This document shows, piece after piece, positions 6,744-9,821 of a DNA stretch of 9,821 nucleotides. Within the stretch, counting starts at the first letter, position 1. Each line of letters starts with the position of its first letter. Under the pieces are notes generated by a model. That model was not told the DNA's origin. It worked only from the letters and a program-made list of their open reading frames with translations, and did no database searches. Source of the stretch: Pseudomonadota bacterium (lineage in GTDB: Bacteria; Pseudomonadota; Gammaproteobacteria; Burkholderiales; Burkholderiaceae_D); assembly GCA_023389425.1 (NCBI GenBank), contig JAEWEK010000215.1, positions 1-9,821 of the forward strand. Direction: 5' to 3'. Position numbers and translations under genes: made by a program.

Positions 6744-6845
6744 CGTCGTTCCCGCGCAGGCGGGAACCCCATTTCCGGGAACGCAACTCAAGTTCGAGCT
6801 TGCGGTATGCGTAAAAATGGGGTTCCCGCTTCCGCGGGAACGACG
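6744..6845. repeat. REPIN-like element, copy 1
   Basis: Each end is itself a hairpin. The left arm is GTTCCCGC-GCAG-GCGGGAAC (6748-6767); the right arm is GTTCCCGC-TTCC-GCGGGAAC. The two arms, extended by CGTC and CCCCATTT, are inverted copies of about 31 bp with three mismatches at the loop and one at the inner end. The ~40-base core contains CTCAAGTTCGAGCTTG, a weak internal dyad. This two-arm plan matches what is known of REP doublets (REPINs). Confidence 0.9.
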
Positions 6846-6877
6846 GGATCAGACCCCGAGGCGGACTTAAAGTAGAA

Positions 6878-6979
6878 CGTCGTTCCCGCGCAGGCGGGAA
6901 CCCCATTTCTGGAAATGCTGCTCAAGTTTGGGCTTGCGGTATGCGTAAAAATGGGGTTCCCGCTTCCGCGGGAACGACG
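6878..6979. repeat. REPIN-like element, copy 2
   Basis: Same length and arms as copy 1 with no difference in either arm hairpin. All seven substitutions relative to copy 1 fall between the arms, within about 6908-6929, so this copy is the most diverged in its core. Confidence 0.9.
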
Positions 6980-7012
6980 GGATCAGCCCCCGGAGGCGGA
7001 CTTAAAGTAGAA

Positions 7013-7114
7013 CGTCGTTCCCGCGCAGGTGGGAACCCCATTTCCGGGAACGCTACTCAAGTTCGAGCTTGCGGTATGCGGAAAAATGGGGTTCCCGCTT
7101 CCGCGGGAACGACG
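7013..7114. repeat. REPIN-like element, copy 3
   Basis: Differs from copy 1 at only three positions. One is a C-to-T change in the left arm stem that would still pair as G-U in RNA, one is in the core, and one is a T-to-G change before the right-arm A run. Read from the minus strand, its right arm is a hairpin with a GGAA loop followed by CCCCATTTTT, so it could act as a weak terminator for the phosphoesterase transcript. Confidence 0.9.
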
Positions 7115-7122
7115 GGATCAGC

Positions 7123-7866
7123 TCAGATCCCCTCCACCAGCCGCATCGCAAAGATCATCGGCAATCCCACCCCGATCACCCGCCGCGCCGCCGCGCCGTG
7201 GTCGTAGGGCACCCTGAAGTAGCTCAGCTCCCGCGTCGCATCGTCGTACAGCGCATAGCAGGCCGCGTTGTTGCCGTCGCGCGGCTGGCCCACCGCGCCC
7301 GGAATCGCCAGGTACTGGTGCTCGGGATCGAGCACGATGCGGGTGGCGTCCTGCGGCTGGTGGGCGCCCATGCGGCCATCGGCCGTGCGGCGATACAGCG
7401 AGGGCGCATGCACGTGCCCCGAGAACACCACCCGGCTGGCGGTGGCGCGCAGCGAACGCTCGGCCTGCTCGGGCTTCTTGATGTACTCCCACTGGATCGG
7501 ATCCTCGGCGCTGGCATGCACGAACAGCATGCCGTCGAGCTGGCGCGTGAGCGGCAGCTGGCCGAGGAATTCCACGTGCGCCGGCGACATCTGCCCGCGC
7601 GTCCATTCGATCGTCGCCAGCGTCTCCGGGTGCATCTTGGGCCGCGCGACGCAGGCGATGGTGTAGTCGTGGTTGCCCTGCACCGCCACCGCGCCGCGCG
7701 CGACGTAGGCCATCACCGTGTCCACCACCCAGGCCGGGTCGCCGCCGTAGCCGACCAGGTCGCCGAGGAAGGCATACTGGTCGGCGCCCTGCTGCCCCGC
7801 GTGCTCCAGGCAGGCCGTCAGCGCCTCGCGGTTGGCGTGGATGTCGGTGAGCAGGGCCAGGCGCAT
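7123..7866 (-). CDS. Calcineurin-like metallophosphoesterase (YfcE/ApaH-type)
   Basis: A 247-residue cytoplasmic protein with the full set of metallophosphoesterase motifs: D8 and H10 in TDIHANREAL, GDLVGYG (35-41), GNHD (64-67), H117 in LFVHAS, GHVH (150-153), and PGAVGQPRDGNN (189-200), the last typical of the Metallophos_2 branch. It should bind two metal ions and hydrolyse a phosphomonoester or phosphodiester; the substrate cannot be told from sequence. The start is firm, with AAGGA five bases upstream of the ATG. It begins 15 bases after the stop of queC on the same strand, with its ribosome site inside that gap, so the two genes are very probably co-transcribed. Whether it has a role in 7-deazaguanine metabolism is open: no known step of preQ0 synthesis needs an extra phosphatase. 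The gene ends directly at the repeat array. Confidence 0.93.
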   Translation of the reverse strand: MRLALLTDIHANREALTACLEHAGQQGADQYAFLGDLVGYGGDPAWVVDTVMAYVARGAVAVQGNHDYTIACVARPKMHPETLATIEWTRGQMSPAHVEFLGQLPLTRQLDGMLFVHASAEDPIQWEYIKKPEQAERSLRATASRVVFSGHVHAPSLYRRTADGRMGAHQPQDATRIVLDPEHQYLAIPGAVGQPRDGNNAACYALYDDATRELSYFRVPYDHGAAARRVIGVGLPMIFAMRLVEGI

Positions 7867-7881
7867 GCGGGTCCTTGTGAA

Positions 7882-8592
7882 TCAGGCGCCGCGGCTGGCG
7901 GCGAACTGCTGGTAGCCGCGCGCGCGCAGCTCGCAGGCCGGGCATGTGCCGCAGCCATAGCCCCAGTCGTGGGCTTCGCCGCGCTCGCCCAGGTAGCAGG
8001 TGTGGGTCTCGAAACTGATCAGGTCGACCAGCGCCTGGCCGCCGGCTTCGTCGGCCAGTTCCCAGGTCTGCTTCTTGTCGATCCACATCAGCGGCGTCTC
8101 CAGGCGCATGCGCGTGTCCATGCCGAGGTTGAGCGCGACCTGCAGCGCCTTCATGGTGTCGTCGCGGCAGTCCGGATAGCCGGAGAAATCGGTCTCGCAC
8201 ATGCCGCCCACCAGCACCGTGATGCCGCGGCGGTAGGCCACGGTCGCGGCCACCGTCATGAACAGCAGGTTGCGGCCCGGGACGAAGGTGTTGGGCAAGC
8301 CGTTGGCCTGCATCCGGATCTCGACATTGCTGGTCATCGCGGTATCGGAAATCTTCGAGATCAGCGACAGGTCGATCATGTGGTCCTCGCCGAGGCGCGC
8401 GTCCCAGGCAGGCGACAGCGCGCGCATCTTCCGCAGCACGGTCGGACGCACCGCCAGCTCGATCGCATGGCGCTGGCCATAGTCGAAGCCGATGGTCTCG
8501 ACGCGCGCGAAGCGCTGCAGCGCCCATGCGAGGCAGGTGGTGGAGTCTTGTCCGCCGCTGAAGAGGACCAGGGCGCTGTCATGTGCTTGCAT
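7882..8592 (-). CDS. queC: 7-cyano-7-deazaguanine (preQ0) synthase QueC
   Basis: QueC converts 7-carboxy-7-deazaguanine to preQ0 using ATP and ammonia, the last step to the shared precursor of queuosine in tRNA. The 236-residue protein has the PP-loop ATP site SGGQDS (12-17), the nucleotide-region motif FVPGRN (103-108), GMCETDFSGYPDCR (130-143), and a zinc site made by C199 plus the C-terminal cluster C214, C217 and C220 in YGCGTCPAC. Length and motif order are normal for the family. The ATG at 8592 gives the expected start of the domain, but its ribosome site is poor (GGA about 12 bases upstream), which may mean modest translation. No queD or queE is in the window. It heads a two-gene unit with the metallophosphoesterase and diverges from tamA. 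I see no preQ1 riboswitch in the 85-base leader. Confidence 0.96.
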   Translation of the reverse strand: MQAHDSALVLFSGGQDSTTCLAWALQRFARVETIGFDYGQRHAIELAVRPTVLRKMRALSPAWDARLGEDHMIDLSLISKISDTAMTSNVEIRMQANGLPNTFVPGRNLLFMTVAATVAYRRGITVLVGGMCETDFSGYPDCRDDTMKALQVALNLGMDTRMRLETPLMWIDKKQTWELADEAGGQALVDLISFETHTCYLGERGEAHDWGYGCGTCPACELRARGYQQFAASRGA

Positions 8593-8677
8593 GCTATCTA
8601 AATTTCCGGGGTTTAACGTTCGGCAGCCGCTTTGCCGATCCGTTAAGATTAGCTGAGATCGGTAACAATGGAGAGAT
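8593..8677. promoter_or_regulatory. Divergent queC/tamA control region
   Basis: These 85 bases must hold the promoters of both queC (minus) and tamA (plus), but I find no clean -35/-10 pair on either strand. Two inverted repeats are visible: CGGCA (8621-8625) with TGCCG (8633-8637), and CCGATC (8635-8640) with GATCGG (8657-8662). They overlap and so could not form at the same time. The tamA ribosome site GGAGA is at 8670-8674. Confidence 0.45.
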
Positions 8678-9821
8678 ATGTCCTGCGCAGGCCTGAATCA
8701 ATCGAAAGCACGGGCGCGGCAAGCACGAATTTTGGCACAAATCGTGTTGGCCGTGTGCTTCCTGCTGGGCATGAAGACAAGCTATGCACAAGAGGCGGAG
8801 CCGGCCGGCATCCGCTATGACGTGCAGGTGAACGCGCCGCGCCCGCTGGCCGAGCTACTGCGCGATAACCTCGACCTCGAGCGCTGGAAGGGCAATCCGC
8901 GCATCGACATGGCGCAGCTGGCGCGCATGGTGAAGGACGCGCCGGAACAGGCGCGCACCCTGGTCGAGACCGAAGGCTATTACGACCCGCGCATCGAGGC
9001 GCGGCTCGACACCAGCGGCGCCACGCCGGTGGCGCGCATCAGTGTCGATCCCGGCACGCCCACCACCGTCGGCCAGGTCGAGATCGTCCTGCACGGCTTC
9101 GCCACCGAAGGCGCCGGCGAAGCCTTCGACCAGGCCGCGCTGCGCAAGGACTGGGGCCTGCCCGCGGGCCGGCGCTTCCGCAACGCCGACTGGGAGACCG
9201 CCAAGCGCGACCTCCTGCGCGACGTGAACCGCAGCCGCTTCGCGCGCGCCGCGCTGGCCGAATCGCGCGCCACGGTCGACCCGAACACGCACACGGCATC
9301 GCTGCGCATCGTGGTCGACAGTGGCCCGGACGTGCACTTCGGCCAGCTCGACCTGGTCGGCCTGAAACGCTATCCGCGCAGCGTCGTCACCAACCTGAAC
9401 AAGATCGCGCCGGGCGACCCGTACAGCGAGGCCGACCTGCAGGCTTTCCAGACGCGCCTGCAGGACACCGGCTACTTCAGCAGCGTCGAAGTCAGCCTCG
9501 ACACCAGCGCCCAGGAAGCGGCCGCCGCGGGAGCGCCCGACAACGCCACGCTGACGCCGCCGGTGCTGGTGCGCGTCACCGAGAACAAGCAGCGCAACGT
9601 CGAGGCGGGCGTCGGCTATTCGACCGACACCGGGATGCGCGGCACGCTCGCCTACAACGACCTGAACGTGGGCGGCACGCGCATGAAAAGCCGGCTACTG
9701 CTGCAGCAGCGCCAGCAGACCGGGCGCGCCGATTTCTACTGGCCCACCACCGCGCAAGGCTACGACTACAGCGCCGGCGGCGGCATCAACCGCACCGACA
9801 TCGAGGGCCTGGTCCTGAACG
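8678..9821 (+). CDS. tamA: TamA, Omp85-family outer-membrane assembly protein (3' truncated by window)
   Basis: 381 residues are visible and the frame runs off the right edge. TamA is the outer-membrane partner of TamB and helps insert autotransporters and other beta-barrels, and TamB-linked lipid transport has also been proposed. The ATG at 8678 is chosen because GGAGA precedes it and it yields a signal peptide: basic QSKARARQAR, a hydrophobic core ILAQIVLAVCFLLG, then SYA before Gln38. The later ATG at 8771 would lose most of that signal. Three POTRA-type domains follow at about 46-128, 130-217 and 220-302; the third has FGQLDLVGLKRYPRSVV and LQDTGYFSSVEVSLD. The barrel begins near 305 with RNVEAGVGYSTDTGMRGTLA and continues through DLNVGGTRMKSRL. 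The spacing is normal for the family, so roughly the last 200-250 residues should lie beyond the window, where tamB would be expected. It diverges from queC. Confidence 0.93.
   Translation, partial: MSCAGLNQSKARARQARILAQIVLAVCFLLGMKTSYAQEAEPAGIRYDVQVNAPRPLAELLRDNLDLERWKGNPRIDMAQLARMVKDAPEQARTLVETEGYYDPRIEARLDTSGATPVARISVDPGTPTTVGQVEIVLHGFATEGAGEAFDQAALRKDWGLPAGRRFRNADWETAKRDLLRDVNRSRFARAALAESRATVDPNTHTASLRIVVDSGPDVHFGQLDLVGLKRYPRSVVTNLNKIAPGDPYSEADLQAFQTRLQDTGYFSSVEVSLDTSAQEAAAAGAPDNATLTPPVLVRVTENKQRNVEAGVGYSTDTGMRGTLAYNDLNVGGTRMKSRLLLQQRQQTGRADFYWPTTAQGYDYSAGGGINRTDIEGLVLN

Larger units (their letters stand above)
6736..7122. repeat. Array of three REPIN/BIME-like repeats filling a convergent intergenic gap
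   Basis: Three 102-bp palindromic elements (6744-6845, 6878-6979, 7013-7114) lie in the same orientation, with spacers of 32 and 33 bases, for periods of 134 and 135. The spacers are also nearly identical: ggatcag, a C-rich stretch, then gaggcggacttaaagtagaa with one or two differences. The array begins at the stop codon of the small membrane protein and ends at the stop codon of the phosphoesterase, so it is the entire gap between two convergent genes. There is no transposase and no CRISPR-like variable spacer. Confidence 0.93.

Noticed and set aside
6736..7122. CRISPR array
   Set aside because: The units are 102 bp, internally palindromic at both ends, and the spacers are nearly identical to one another; no cas genes are present.
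6941..7207. Open frames across the repeat array encoding MRKNGVPASAGTTG-type peptides
   Set aside because: These are read-through of the REPIN-like arms. The same peptide appears wherever the repeat is read in that frame, with no ribosome site.
7069..8601. Plus-strand open frame of about 510 codons opposite queC and the phosphoesterase
   Set aside because: It starts inside the repeat array and spans two genes on the other strand that have complete family motifs.
8593..8677. preQ1 riboswitch in the queC leader
   Set aside because: The leader lacks the expected C-rich loop, A-rich tail and pseudoknot pattern; only short generic inverted repeats are seen.
8594..8791. Small minus-strand open frame across the start of tamA
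   Set aside because: It overlaps the tamA signal peptide region and the queC leader, with no ribosome site or recognisable domain.

Overview
The window looks like ordinary chromosome from a GC-rich betaproteobacterium. Codon use (strong G/C at third positions), the gene families present and the style of the intergenic repeats suggest Burkholderiales, probably an Oxalobacteraceae of the Massilia type. That placement is inference from composition and families, not a database match. I see no phage, integrase, transposase, CRISPR, rRNA or tRNA.

Layout, left to right. (1) The 3' end of an unrecognised protein with an Ala/Arg-rich helical stretch, closed by a strong terminator at 665-694. (2) Convergent to it, a small exported DUF3016-type protein (705-1196, minus). 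(3) A 363-base divergent intergenic region with a well-formed sigma70-type promoter (1455-1483), a perfect dyad over the predicted transcription start, and a second dyad upstream. (4) A response regulator with REC, DUF3369-like and HD-GYP domains (1560-3065), with its own terminator. (5) A SAM-dependent methyltransferase with a regulatory-type C-terminal region (3174-4706). (6) Convergent to it, a soluble GAF histidine kinase (4731-6128, minus). (7) A short, very hydrophobic membrane protein (6358-6735). (8) Three near-identical 102-bp double-hairpin repeats (REPIN/BIME-like), filling the whole gap between two convergent stop codons (6736-7122). (9) A minus-strand pair, queC followed by a calcineurin-like metallophosphoesterase. 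(10) Divergent from queC, the 5' part of tamA, an Omp85-family outer-membrane assembly protein, running off the right edge.

How the genes may work together. The HD-GYP response regulator keeps the residues expected of an active cyclic-di-GMP phosphodiesterase and has no kinase directly beside it. The soluble kinase 1.7 kb away has no receiver of its own, so the two could form a signalling pair, though nothing in the sequence proves it. queC belongs to 7-deazaguanine (queuosine precursor) synthesis, and the phosphoesterase 15 bases downstream is probably co-transcribed. tamA would act with tamB, expected just beyond the window. I found no clear new biological system. The most distinctive structure is the three-copy repeat array, in which the hairpin arms are conserved while the cores drift.
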